From Flavobacteriales bacterium (lineage in GTDB: Bacteria > Bacteroidota > Bacteroidia > Flavobacteriales > Flavobacteriaceae): 7,339 bases of DNA. The position numbers and the translations under genes are program-made. Below the pieces are notes generated by a model that saw only the letters and a program-made list of their open reading frames with translations, was not told where the DNA came from and did not search any database. How positions within the stretch are numbered: position 1 is the first letter of the stretch; each line of letters starts with the position of its first letter. Shown here one piece after another: positions 1 to 6,962 of the stretch. The stretch covers positions 1 through 7,339 of the forward strand of contig JAMONI010000307.1 of assembly GCA_027065935.1 (NCBI GenBank), written 5' to 3'.

Positions 1-477
1 AAGGTTTTTTCTTGGCGCAATATCGGATGGGTGAAAATTTTGGTGATATCCTTGGTTTGGGCGGCCATGACGGTTTGGGTACCGTTTTCGGGTACGGTGG
101 ACAATGATCGGCTTTCGTTGGTTTTTTTTCATGCCGTTATTTTTGTACTGTTGTGGACACTTCCTTTCGACATTAGAGACTTGTCGATGGATGCCGTTTC
201 GCTCAAAACCATTCCGCAGGTTTTTAAGGAAAAAACATTGGCCGTTGCCTTTGCAGTGGTATCGGTTTATGTTTTGCTGACGCTTTATCTTGAAATGAAA
301 CTCGGGAGAACGTTTTTGAGTCTGATTTTCGTAATGGCGGGTTTGTTGTTATTGGGAGCGGTCGCTCTTGCACCGAAAAAGTCCGAAGACTATTATTTTA
401 CGGCATTTTGGGTGGAGGGTATTCCCGTCTTGATGCTTTCGATAGCTGTCGTATGGCGATTTTTTTTCATTCGTTAA
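1..477 (+). CDS. UbiA-like prenyltransferase family membrane protein, C-terminal part (5' end outside window)
   Basis: The reading frame is open from base 1, so this is the last 158 residues of a longer protein rather than a small gene starting at the GTG at 31. About five hydrophobic segments are visible (roughly residues 11-30, 40-56, 78-96, 101-122 and 136-156). Just after the second lies an aspartate-rich DIRDLSMD motif (bases 169-192) followed by a KTIPQ-like stretch. This matches the second Mg-diphosphate-binding motif of UbiA-superfamily enzymes, specifically the uncharacterised Bacteroidota branch with 'LPFDIRDL..D' and 'KTIP'. UbiA enzymes transfer prenyl groups to aromatic or lipid acceptors in the membrane; the substrate here cannot be told. 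The first Asp-rich motif would lie upstream of the window. Family assignment is fairly confident, activity is not. Confidence 0.7.
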   Translation, partial: KVFSWRNIGWVKILVISLVWAAMTVWVPFSGTVDNDRLSLVFFHAVIFVLLWTLPFDIRDLSMDAVSLKTIPQVFKEKTLAVAFAVVSVYVLLTLYLEMKLGRTFLSLIFVMAGLLLLGAVALAPKKSEDYYFTAFWVEGIPVLMLSIAVVWRFFFIR

Positions 478-485
478 TCGTTCGA

Positions 486-509
486 ATTGACATATAATTA
501 GTAAATTTG
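486..509 (+). promoter_or_regulatory. Bacteroidota-type promoter for the DUF4199/GT2 unit
   Basis: TAAATTTG at 502-509 is an exact match to the Bacteroidota -7 consensus TAnnTTTG. It would place transcription start near 513-516, about 10-13 nt before the ATG at 526. No TTTG lies at the usual 19 bp; the closest upstream element is ATTG at 486-489, 12 bp from the -7 box. The 48-bp gap after the previous stop is AT-rich. Confidence 0.5.
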
Positions 510-525
510 ATAAAAAATTACGGTT

Positions 526-1011
526 ATGAACACTTTGAGATACGCTTTAAATTACGGTATCGGCACTGCGCTTGTGGGAATATTGGGGCTTTATTTTCAG
601 CAATTTATCGAACCCGAAAGTTGGATGAGTTCGCTGTTGTCCATAATCGTCAGCTTGGCGATGGTGTTTATCATCTATACGGGTGTTTTGAATTATTTTA
701 AAACTTCCGGTGCGCCCATGACTTTCGGTGCCATTTTCAAAACGGCTTTAATCATTACGCTTATCGGTGCATTTGTTTTCGGTGCATACACGTTTGTTTA
801 TTACGAATATTTAGCTCCCGGCGCTAAAGAAAAATATATCGCTTTGGCTATGGAACGCATGGAAGCACAAGGCATCGAACAAGCCGAAAATGCTATCGAG
901 ATGATGCGAAGCGCCTTCGGGGTGATGGCTTTTGCGGGTTCGGTGATCAACGTAGTGTTTGTAGGCTTGGTGACCGGAATTATTGTAGGATTATGGAAAA
1001 AAGAAAATTAA
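526..1011 (+). CDS. DUF4199 family membrane protein
   Basis: A 161-residue protein with four predicted membrane helices (about residues 8-25, 35-56, 70-94 and 129-155). A polar, Glu/Met-rich amphipathic stretch at about 98-128 separates helices 3 and 4. The layout, with a short loop before 'MTFGAIFKTAL' ahead of helix 3 and the long charged insert before the last helix, fits the DUF4199 family, which is nearly confined to Bacteroidota and has no known function. The ATG at 526 is chosen because it follows a -7 promoter box by 16 bp and begins directly at helix 1. The 3' end overlaps the glycosyltransferase start by 19 bp, so the two are probably co-transcribed and translationally coupled. DUF4199 genes are, as I recall, often found beside such glycosyltransferases, which suggests a role in the same glycan or lipid pathway; that part is inference. 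Confidence 0.75.
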   Translation: MNTLRYALNYGIGTALVGILGLYFQQFIEPESWMSSLLSIIVSLAMVFIIYTGVLNYFKTSGAPMTFGAIFKTALIITLIGAFVFGAYTFVYYEYLAPGAKEKYIALAMERMEAQGIEQAENAIEMMRSAFGVMAFAGSVINVVFVGLVTGIIVGLWKKEN

Positions 1012-1961
1012 AACTTTCCATTGTTATTCCTTTGCTCAACGAAGCCGAATCGCTTCCCGAACTACACGCTTGGCTCAAAAAAGTGTTAGACGAAAACGGA
1101 TTCGATTACGAAATTCTATTCATCGATGACGGAAGCACCGATGCTTCGTGGGAAGTGATCAAATCGCTTTATGAGCAAGACCAACGCATAAGGGCTTTTA
1201 GATTCAGGCGAAATTACGGCAAATCTCAAGCGCTCCATTTGGGTTTTAAAGAAGCCTCGGGTGATGTGGTTATAACGATGGATGCCGATTTGCAAGACAA
1301 TCCCGAAGAAATTCCCGAAATGGTCCGGATGATTACGGATGAAGGCTACGATATGATTTCGTGTTGGAAAAAACATCGAAAGGATCCGGTTTTGAAGAAA
1401 AACTTGCCTTCCAAAGTATTTAACTGGGCGGCCAGAAAAGTATCGGGAATTTACCTGCACGATTTCAATTGCGGACTAAAAGCTTATCGCAAAGAAGTGG
1501 TCAAAAATATCCGCCTCTACGGAGAAATGCACCGCTTTATTCCTTTTTTGGTCAAGCAAGCCGGGTTTTCCGAAATAGGTGAAAAACCGGTCAAACATCA
1601 AGCCAGAAAATACGGATATACCAAATTCGGCTCCGACCGTTTTGTCAAAGGCGTTTTAGACCTGATCACACTTTGGTTTTTGATGAAGTTTTCGCGCCGT
1701 CCCATGTACTTATTCGGTAGTCTGGGATTGATTATGTTTCTTATCGGCTTCGTGGCGGTTTCCGTAATTCTAAGCATCAAAGCCTATAAACTCTATCACA
1801 ATATTCCCACCCATCTGGTTACCGACCGCCCTTGGTTCTATATCGCTCTGACGGCTATTATCTTGGGGGTTCAGTTTTTTTTGGCCGGATTTTTGGGCGA
1901 ACTCTTTCTACAACAACACAAACGCGACGGAGATTATGCCGTGGTCGATAGGGTAGGATAA
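993..1961 (+). CDS. Family 2 glycosyltransferase (polyisoprenyl-phosphate glycosyltransferase type, GtrB/DPM1-like)
   Basis: A 322-residue membrane-anchored GT2 enzyme. The N-terminal GT-A domain (about 6-215) shows the SIVIPLLNE opening, the nucleotide-binding IDDGSTD (44-50), NYGK (74-77), and the catalytic metal-binding DADLQDNPEEI (97-107). 'FNCGLKAYRKEV' (158-169), 'HRFIP' (180-184) and 'RKYGYTKFG' (205-213) are hallmarks of the DPM1/GtrB/ArnC group, which moves a sugar from a nucleotide donor to undecaprenyl or dolichyl phosphate on the cytoplasmic face. Two C-terminal helices (about 237-262 and 280-303) resemble GtrB rather than soluble DPM1. The sugar donated cannot be told from sequence. 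The start overlaps the preceding DUF4199 gene by 19 bp; AGGA lies only two bases before the ATG, too close to be a good ribosome-binding site, so coupling is likely. Length is normal for the family and all motifs are intact. Confidence 0.9.
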   Translation: MEKRKLKLSIVIPLLNEAESLPELHAWLKKVLDENGFDYEILFIDDGSTDASWEVIKSLYEQDQRIRAFRFRRNYGKSQALHLGFKEASGDVVITMDADLQDNPEEIPEMVRMITDEGYDMISCWKKHRKDPVLKKNLPSKVFNWAARKVSGIYLHDFNCGLKAYRKEVVKNIRLYGEMHRFIPFLVKQAGFSEIGEKPVKHQARKYGYTKFGSDRFVKGVLDLITLWFLMKFSRRPMYLFGSLGLIMFLIGFVAVSVILSIKAYKLYHNIPTHLVTDRPWFYIALTAIILGVQFFLAGFLGELFLQQHKRDGDYAVVDRVG

Positions 1962-1977
1962 AACTTTCTTTTTTGCT

Positions 1978-2433
1978 CTACTTCCCGGTCTTCATCCCGC
2001 TTTTTTTTACAAAATAAATGCCCGGTATCAGCACGAATAACAAAACGGGATGAATTAGTAAACGTCTCAGATAAAACAAAAACCGGTAATCGCCGGGGTG
2101 ATAGATCCAAACCGAAATGAGAAAAAGCAAAAAAAACAATATCCCGAAATACAGATAAACTTTGATGACGAACCGAGTCAGACTCCTGTCGTCGAACCAT
2201 AAATACAGAAGGATTACCGACAAAACGGAATTGACACCGAAACGAAATGCGATGTTAAAATAATCGGTAAATCCCAACGGAGGCAAGGCTTCGGTCAAGT
2301 AACGGGTCGAAGCAAAAAAATCGATCAAAGCTTCGGGAAACCAAACGCGTTCGTTGGCACGCACGGCAATCAACAAAACAATCACCAGCACGGAAGCTAT
2401 CGTGCGAAAAGCGAGCGATTTATTCCTCACCAC
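1978..2433 (-). CDS. Exosortase F system-associated membrane protein
   Basis: A 151-residue protein with four predicted helices (about 10-24, 58-80, 86-110 and 124-142). It matches, from memory, the small Flavobacteria-restricted family described as exosortase-F-associated: 'AVRANERVWF' after helix 1, 'DFF', 'FRFGVNSVLS' (63-72), 'LWFDDRSLTRF' (78-88), and the C-terminal 'FYLRRLLIHPVLLFVLIPG' block (120-138), whose family form is close to FYVRRFLIQP..L..IPAFYY. The usual neighbour, exosortase XrtF, is absent from this window. The start is GTG (2433-2431), immediately followed by a second GTG (2430-2428), either of which could initiate. The gene overlaps the end of the upstream TauE/SafE-like gene by 14 bp, so translation is presumably coupled. 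Function is unknown; the assumed role is assisting exosortase-dependent surface protein processing. Confidence 0.72.
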   Translation of the reverse strand: MVRNKSLAFRTIASVLVIVLLIAVRANERVWFPEALIDFFASTRYLTEALPPLGFTDYFNIAFRFGVNSVLSVILLYLWFDDRSLTRFVIKVYLYFGILFFLLFLISVWIYHPGDYRFLFYLRRLLIHPVLLFVLIPGIYFVKKSGMKTGK

Positions 2434-3190
2434 GTTTTTTTTGGGGGGTAATCATCCGCTCGATTTTTTTGATTTTTTTCTCGTATTTCACTTCTTTCAT
2501 CCGGTTAATTTGCAAATGTTTTTCGCCCGGTGATAAAAACATGATGTTCAGACCCAAGCCACGCAAAATGAAAAGTATGCCGACTACGGCAACCCCCATG
2601 GGTATAAGCTTGTCGAGCCGGTTGCGCCACCGGGCGGAAAAGGTGGTCTTAAGCAGACTCAATGCATAGAGCGCGGGCGCCGTACCGAGTCCGAAAAACA
2701 TCATAAACAACGCACCCGACCAAGGATTTCCGGTGGCTAAAGCGCCGACCAAGGCCAAATACACCAAACCGCAAGGCAAATACCCGTTGAGAAAACCCAG
2801 CGTAAAAAAAGCCTGAAAAGAACGTTGGTCGAGATATTTCCGCATGGAAGCATTTAATTTTCCGACAAACCGGGTCCAAAATCCGGGCGTTTGCAAACGG
2901 ACGAATTTAGCCGTGGGATAAAGGGCGGCAATAAGCATAAAAATGCCGAAAACAAGAGAAATTTTTTGTTGCAATCCGGCCAAAGCCAACCCTTTGCCCA
3001 GAAACCCTACGGCCAATCCCATCGTCCCGTAGGCTAAGATACGTCCGGTGTGATAGAGTAATAGCTTGATGTTTTTCATCCAAGCATTATCCCGTTCTAC
3101 CGGGAGGATTAATGCAATGGGACCGCACATGCCGATACAATGAATTTCGCCGAGCAATCCCAAAAGTAATGCCGAGAGGTACACACTCAT
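2420..3190 (-). CDS. Sulfite exporter TauE/SafE family (DsbD-like, cytochrome c biogenesis transmembrane) protein
   Basis: A 256-residue membrane protein with about six helices (roughly 3-30, 43-68, 76-92, 127-152, 157-180 and 196-216). The signature is 'EIHCIGMCGP' (15-24) at the end of helix 1, with Cys18 and Cys22, plus 'NGYLPCGLVY' (135-144) with Cys140 in helix 4. This is the paired-motif pattern of the UreH/DsbD_2-like transmembrane domain annotated as TauE/SafE. In Bacteroidota, relatives often sit beside cbb3 oxidase (cco) genes and are suspected of metal or thiol handling; no cco gene is visible here, so substrate is unknown. The last 40 residues form a Lys/Arg/Glu-rich cytoplasmic tail. 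The ATG lies 2 bp after the era stop codon, and the 3' end overlaps the next gene by 14 bp. Confidence 0.82.
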   Translation of the reverse strand: MSVYLSALLLGLLGEIHCIGMCGPIALILPVERDNAWMKNIKLLLYHTGRILAYGTMGLAVGFLGKGLALAGLQQKISLVFGIFMLIAALYPTAKFVRLQTPGFWTRFVGKLNASMRKYLDQRSFQAFFTLGFLNGYLPCGLVYLALVGALATGNPWSGALFMMFFGLGTAPALYALSLLKTTFSARWRNRLDKLIPMGVAVVGILFILRGLGLNIMFLSPGEKHLQINRMKEVKYEKKIKKIERMITPQKKRGEE

Positions 3191-3192
3191 TT

Positions 3193-4092
3193 TTATTGTT
3201 TTTTATAACCGAAATTTTTGAGCCATCGTTCGTCCTTGCGCCAGTTTTTTCTCACCTTTACATAAAGTTCCAGATAAATTTTTTTCCCGAACAATTTTTC
3301 CAAATCCTTCCGTGCTTCCGTTCCGATGCGTTTCAATCCGCTTCCCTTACTGCCTATAATAATCCCTTTTTGTGAGTCGCGTTCTACGTAGATGACGGCT
3401 TCGATCCTGATAAGTTCGTCCGTTTCCTTAAAAGATTCTACCACCACCTCTACGGCATACGGAATTTCTTTTTTGTAATGAAGCAAAATCTTTTCTCTGA
3501 TTTTTTCACCGACCAAAAAACGCTCTTGCCGGTCGGTGAGTTGGTCGGTATCGAAATAAGGCGGGTTTTCGGGAAGTAATTCGATGATGCGGGCTTTGAG
3601 TTGGTCCAAGCCGTAGCCGTGGAGGGCCGAGACGGGGTATATTTCTGCACCGGGCAACAGGTTTTGCCAATAGGTGAAGGTTTGTTCCAATTTTTCCTGA
3701 TTGGTGGTGTCGATTTTGTTGATAAGCACCAATACGGGAACATTTGAGTTTTTCAGAATTTCCAAAAATGTGTCGTCTTTGATTTTTTCTTCACCGGGCG
3801 TAACCATGAGCAACAGGATATCGGCATCTTCAAGTGCTTCTTTGACCGAAGCCATCATGTGTTTTTGTAATGCATAAGCCGGATTTATGATACCGGGGGT
3901 GTCGGAAAAAACGATTTGATAATTTTCGCCGTTGTCAATGCCCAAAATTCTGTGTCTTGTGGTTTGAGCTTTGGGCGTGGTGATGGCCAAGTCATAATGG
4001 AGCAGGGCGTTGAGCAAAGTGGATTTACCCACATTGGGATTTCCGATGATGTTGACAAATCCCGATTTGAATTTTTTGGTTTCGTTTGACAT
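3193..4092 (-). CDS. era: GTPase Era, ribosome assembly factor
   Basis: At 299 residues this is normal Era length. The GTPase domain shows the P-loop GNPNVGKST (17-25), switch I TTPKAQTTRHRI (38-49), DTPG (64-67), the guanine-specificity NKID (125-128), and the SAL G5 motif (155-157). The C-terminal KH RNA-binding domain carries IIIGSKGSGLKRIG (244-257) and ends with the usual Trp-containing region. Era binds the 3' end of 16S rRNA during 30S maturation and cycles with GTP hydrolysis at the ribosome and inner membrane. All nucleotide-binding residues are present. It starts 3 bp after lptB stops and is followed 2 bp later by the SafE-like gene, so it is an internal gene of the operon rather than having its own promoter; the usual rnc/recO neighbours of proteobacteria are absent. 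Confidence 0.97.
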   Translation of the reverse strand: MSNETKKFKSGFVNIIGNPNVGKSTLLNALLHYDLAITTPKAQTTRHRILGIDNGENYQIVFSDTPGIINPAYALQKHMMASVKEALEDADILLLMVTPGEEKIKDDTFLEILKNSNVPVLVLINKIDTTNQEKLEQTFTYWQNLLPGAEIYPVSALHGYGLDQLKARIIELLPENPPYFDTDQLTDRQERFLVGEKIREKILLHYKKEIPYAVEVVVESFKETDELIRIEAVIYVERDSQKGIIIGSKGSGLKRIGTEARKDLEKLFGKKIYLELYVKVRKNWRKDERWLKNFGYKKQ

Positions 4093-4095
4093 AAA

Positions 4096-4833
4096 TTATT
4101 CCAAGTGTTTTTCTCTCAATACAAAATTTTGTCCCAAATATACCTTTCTGACCAATTCGTCATCGGCCAATTCTCTGGGGGTTCCGTGCTTGAGGATACG
4201 GCCTTGATACATCAAATAAGTTTTGTCGGTGATGGCCAAGGTTTCCTGCACGTTATGGTCGGTGATGAGAATACCGATATTTTTTTGTTTGAGTTGGGCC
4301 ACGATACGTTGAATATCTTCCACGGCAATGGGGTCCACGCCGGCAAAAGGTTCGTCGAGCAGGATGAATTTAGGGTCGGCGGCTAAGGCCCGGGCGATTT
4401 CGGTTCGCCGACGTTCGCCTCCCGAAAGTAATTTTCCCAAACGTTTACGTTTTTCGGCCAATCCGAATTCCACCAAAAGTTCTTCCAAGCGTTCTTTTCG
4501 TTTAGCTTTGTCGGGTTGGTTGATTTCCAATATCGCCATAATATTGTCTTCCACGCTCATGTTTCTAAACACCGATGCTTCTTGGGCTAAATAGCCGATG
4601 CCGAGTTGGGCGCGTTTATGCATGGGATAATCGGTAATGTCCAAACGGTCGAGATAAATTTGGCCTTTGTTGGGCTTGATCAATCCGACAATCATGTAAA
4701 ACGTAGTGGTTTTTCCGGCACCGTTGGGCCCTAAAAGCCCGATGATTTCGCCTTGAGAGACTTCCAAACTTACGCCGCTCACCACTTCTTTGTTTCCGTA
4801 TTTTTTGTGTAAATCTTCCGCTCGAAGTTTCAT
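4096..4833 (-). CDS. lptB: LPS export ABC transporter ATP-binding protein LptB
   Basis: A 245-residue stand-alone ABC ATPase. Walker A is GPNGAGKT (35-42), the Q-loop Gln is 84 in GIGYLAQEASVFR, the signature is LSGGE (136-140), Walker B is FILLDE (156-161), the D-loop is AGVD (164-167) and the H-loop His is 193 in TDHNV. 'YLAQEASVFRNMSVEDNI', 'LDEPFAGVDPIAV' and the 'YLGQNF' ending (232-237) are specific to LptB rather than to the similar LivF/LivG proteins. LptB powers extraction of LPS from the inner membrane with LptFG and passes it to the LptC-A-DE bridge; none of these partners is in the window. The start overlaps the tatC stop by 4 bp (ATGA). Placement three genes after kdsD links LPS core precursor synthesis with LPS export. 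Confidence 0.95.
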   Translation of the reverse strand: MKLRAEDLHKKYGNKEVVSGVSLEVSQGEIIGLLGPNGAGKTTTFYMIVGLIKPNKGQIYLDRLDITDYPMHKRAQLGIGYLAQEASVFRNMSVEDNIMAILEINQPDKAKRKERLEELLVEFGLAEKRKRLGKLLSGGERRRTEIARALAADPKFILLDEPFAGVDPIAVEDIQRIVAQLKQKNIGILITDHNVQETLAITDKTYLMYQGRILKHGTPRELADDELVRKVYLGQNFVLREKHLE

Positions 4834-5651
4834 GAATGGGGTTTTAGTTCTTTGGATTGTTTTCGTTCGATGGCTTTGGCTACAAAGATACTTATTTCAT
4901 ACAGTATGAGTAGCGGAATGGCTACGATAATTTGACTCACCACGTCGGGCGGTGTGATAATGGCGGCAAGAATCAAGATAACCAAAACGGCATACTTGCG
5001 GTTGCGCTTTAAAAAACCGCTGTCCACCAAGCCCATACGGGTGAAAAAATAAATCATCACCGGAAGTTCAAAGGTTATTCCGTTGGCCAAAACGGTGGTG
5101 CGCACGTTGGAAATGTAAGACTTGATATCCACATAATTTTCCACTTGATCGCTGATTTGGTAATTACCCAAAAAGTTTACCACCAAGGGGGTGATGACAT
5201 AATAGCCGAACCATATCCCGATAAAAAATAAAACGGAAGTAATCGTTATAAACTTGACACCCGTCTTTTTTTCGTTACGGTACAGACCGGGGGAAATGAA
5301 TTTCCAAATCTCATATACGATGTAGGGAAAAGCCAAAATAACGCCGCCGTAAACGGCCGTCCAAAGGTGTACGACGAATTGGCCTTGCAGTTGCCTTGAA
5401 ATAAGCGTTATGGGGATTTTTTCGATGCAGAGTAAATCGGTGATTTGGCAGAAAAATCGGTAAGTGACGAAATCCAATTCCAAGGGGGCGAATAAGATTT
5501 TGTCAAACACGATTTCTTTGGCGGAAAAAACTACGGCACCGGCCAGCAAAACGGCCAAAAACGAGCGCATAATCATCTTGCGCAAGTCGTTCAGATGGTC
5601 GATGATGCTGTATTCGGGCAATTGTTCTCCGGTGCTCGTCGTTTCGTTCAT
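4830..5651 (-). CDS. tatC: Sec-independent protein translocase subunit TatC
   Basis: A 273-residue integral membrane protein with the expected six helices. The TatC motifs are in order: the N-terminal HLNDLR (19-24, family HLxELR), FPYIVYEIWKFISPGL (108-123), FELPV (194-198), and TPPDVVSQ (233-240) before the last helix. A roughly 50-residue region between helix 1 and the FPY motif (about 45-95) forms the periplasmic loop and is longer than in E. coli, as is common in Bacteroidota. TatC binds twin-arginine signal peptides and recruits TatA/TatB-type subunits to export folded proteins; no tatA gene lies in the window. It overlaps both neighbours by 4 bp (ATGA junctions), which indicates tight translational coupling with kdsD and lptB. 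Confidence 0.95.
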   Translation of the reverse strand: MNETTSTGEQLPEYSIIDHLNDLRKMIMRSFLAVLLAGAVVFSAKEIVFDKILFAPLELDFVTYRFFCQITDLLCIEKIPITLISRQLQGQFVVHLWTAVYGGVILAFPYIVYEIWKFISPGLYRNEKKTGVKFITITSVLFFIGIWFGYYVITPLVVNFLGNYQISDQVENYVDIKSYISNVRTTVLANGITFELPVMIYFFTRMGLVDSGFLKRNRKYAVLVILILAAIITPPDVVSQIIVAIPLLILYEISIFVAKAIERKQSKELKPHS

Positions 5652-6619
5652 ATGATGCCTTCTTTTAACAAATCGTGCAGGTGGATAATCCCCAAATATT
5701 TGCCGTCGGTATCCGTTACGATCAATTGGTTGATATTCCGGGATTTCAATAATTTCATTGCGTCGGACGCCAAGGCGTCGGCGGTAATGCTTTTGGGCCG
5801 TGAGGTCATAATATCTTTGGCCGTAATATGATCGATACGTGAGCGGTTGCGTAGCATTCGCCTGATATCGCCGTCGGTAATGATGCCCTTGATTTTGTCG
5901 TTTTCCAGAACCGCCGTAGCACCCACGCGTTTGTCCGTAATTTCGTGAATAACTTCCGCAATAGGCGTTTCGGGACTCACCGCGGGCGGGTTTATGCCGT
6001 TTTCCAACAAATTTTTTACTTTTAAGAGCAATTGTTTGCCCAAGCTTCCGCCCGGATGAAATTTGGCAAAGTCGTCTTTGGTAAACTGACGTTTTTGTAG
6101 TATGCTAACGGCCAAAGCATCCCCCATAGCCATTTGGGCCGTGGTGCTTGACGTGGGAATCATATCAAACGGGTCGGCTTCGCGGGACACGGGGGTGTAA
6201 AGCAAATAATCGGCTTGCCTTGCCAAATACGAATCCCGGCCTGCCGTCATCCCTATAACGGTGAACCCGAAATTTTTTACCAACGATGTAAGCAATTTGA
6301 TTTCCGGCGTGTTGCCGCTTTTGGAAATTATCAACACGATGTCATCCTCGCGAATAATACCCAAATCACCGTGTGTGGCATCGGCCGCATGCATAAAAAC
6401 GGCGGGCGTTCCGGTTGAGTTTAAAGTGGCCACGATTTTGGAAGCTACATTGGCACTTTTGCCGATACCCGAAACGATCAGCCTGCCCCGTGAACGAAAA
6501 ATCAAATCCACAACACGGTCGAACGTTTCGTCCAAAGACTCCTGAAGCTCGGCCAATACGCGCGCTTCCCTGTCAATCACTTCACGTGCTGTTTCCCGGG
6601 CCGGTTTAATATTAGACAT
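5648..6619 (-). CDS. kdsD: KpsF/GutQ family D-arabinose-5-phosphate isomerase (KdsD)
   Basis: A 323-residue cytoplasmic sugar-phosphate isomerase converting ribulose-5-phosphate to arabinose-5-phosphate, the first committed precursor of Kdo for LPS. The SIS domain (about 35-175) shows SGIGKS (50-55), HAADATHGDLG (77-87, containing the catalytic-region His), SKSGNT (99-104), and PTSSTTAQMAMGDALA (155-170). FHPGGSLGK follows (187-195), then two CBS domains (about 208-262 and 268-322, each with a D-G-D or H-D-L ending). In proteobacterial enzymes the HGDLG segment is usually preceded by Glu; here it is Asp80, a variant I recall as normal in Bacteroidota. The ATG at 6619 lies 22 bp after a TAAATTTG box. 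It is the first gene of the operon and overlaps tatC by 4 bp. Confidence 0.93.
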   Translation of the reverse strand: MSNIKPARETAREVIDREARVLAELQESLDETFDRVVDLIFRSRGRLIVSGIGKSANVASKIVATLNSTGTPAVFMHAADATHGDLGIIREDDIVLIISKSGNTPEIKLLTSLVKNFGFTVIGMTAGRDSYLARQADYLLYTPVSREADPFDMIPTSSTTAQMAMGDALAVSILQKRQFTKDDFAKFHPGGSLGKQLLLKVKNLLENGINPPAVSPETPIAEVIHEITDKRVGATAVLENDKIKGIITDGDIRRMLRNRSRIDHITAKDIMTSRPKSITADALASDAMKLLKSRNINQLIVTDTDGKYLGIIHLHDLLKEGII

Positions 6620-6641
6620 ACATACAATTTATATCCCGTCT

Positions 6642-6665
6642 CAAATTTACGGCAAATTTGACAAA
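6642..6665 (-). promoter_or_regulatory. Bacteroidota-type promoter for the kdsD operon
   Basis: Read on the minus strand, TAAATTTG (6649 to 6642) matches the -7 consensus TAnnTTTG exactly and ends 22 bp before the kdsD ATG, predicting a leader of about 15 nt. No TTTG is at the canonical 19-bp spacing. Two TTTG copies lie closer, ending 3 bp (6656-6653) and 12 bp (6665-6662) upstream of the box. It sits in the 71-bp gap after the small membrane-protein gene, so the operon can be transcribed independently of it. Confidence 0.55.
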
Positions 6666-6690
6666 TGAAGCGGTGCGCCGCCCGGTGAAA

Positions 6691-6936
6691 TTATAAAATG
6701 TGATGTTTTCGCTTGATGGAACGTTTGATCAAATAATAAAAAACCGGAATCAACAAACTGAAAAGAGCCGTCAAAAAACCGTAAAGCATGTATTCGTATT
6801 CTCCTTTCTTTTCTATAATTCCGAACTCGATTATCATGTAAAAAATCATGGAAAAAAAGAAAAAATAAAACAGAAAGGCAACCAAATGGATAAAATAGCC
6901 GTTATCTAAAATTCTATGTATAACACGCTTGTCCAA
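6691..6936 (-). CDS. Small two-helix membrane protein of unknown function
   Basis: I do not recognise this 81-residue protein. It has a basic N-terminus (DKRVIHR), a very aromatic first helix (about 15-41, including a run of four Phe after FYF), a short charged loop EKKGEYEY (42-49), a second helix (about 50-70) and a strongly basic tail KRSIKRKHH (71-79). By the positive-inside rule this is a hairpin with both ends in the cytoplasm. The start is taken as TTG at 6936: no in-frame ATG exists between it and the stop at 6948-6946, and it lies about 26 bp after an excellent promoter with an A-rich stretch before it. ATT at 6939-6937 or an internal Met (30 or 34) are less likely alternatives. It is on the same strand as the kdsD operon but has a 71-bp gap and its own promoter. 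Confidence 0.62.
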   Translation of the reverse strand: MDKRVIHRILDNGYFIHLVAFLFYFFFFSMIFYMIIEFGIIEKKGEYEYMLYGFLTALFSLLIPVFYYLIKRSIKRKHHIL

Positions 6937-6962
6937 AATGTTCTTTTAATACGAATTTCACA

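Noticed and set aside
1116..1460. Minus-strand open frame of 114 codons antisense to the glycosyltransferase
   Set aside because: It mirrors the catalytic GT-A domain, which is clearly the real coding frame; the antisense peptide shows no domain.
1934..2200. Minus-strand open frame of 88 codons overlapping the exosortase-associated gene and the glycosyltransferase end
   Set aside because: It is a frame shadow of the 1978-2433 gene, has low-complexity charged content and no family resemblance, and extends into the convergent gene.
2420..2433. Possible fusion or frameshift between the SafE-like gene and the exosortase-associated gene
   Set aside because: Both proteins are of normal length with complete family ends, and the 14-bp overlap in different frames is a normal coupled junction.
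6261..6545. Plus-strand open frame of 94 codons antisense to kdsD
   Set aside because: It lies entirely opposite the conserved SIS domain, has no promoter or start context, and its composition follows from the codon use of kdsD.
6671..6687. GC-rich CGGTGCGCCGCCCGGTG stretch considered as a terminator hairpin after the small membrane-protein gene
   Set aside because: The two CGGTG copies are direct, not inverted, so no stable stem forms, and no T-tract follows on either strand.
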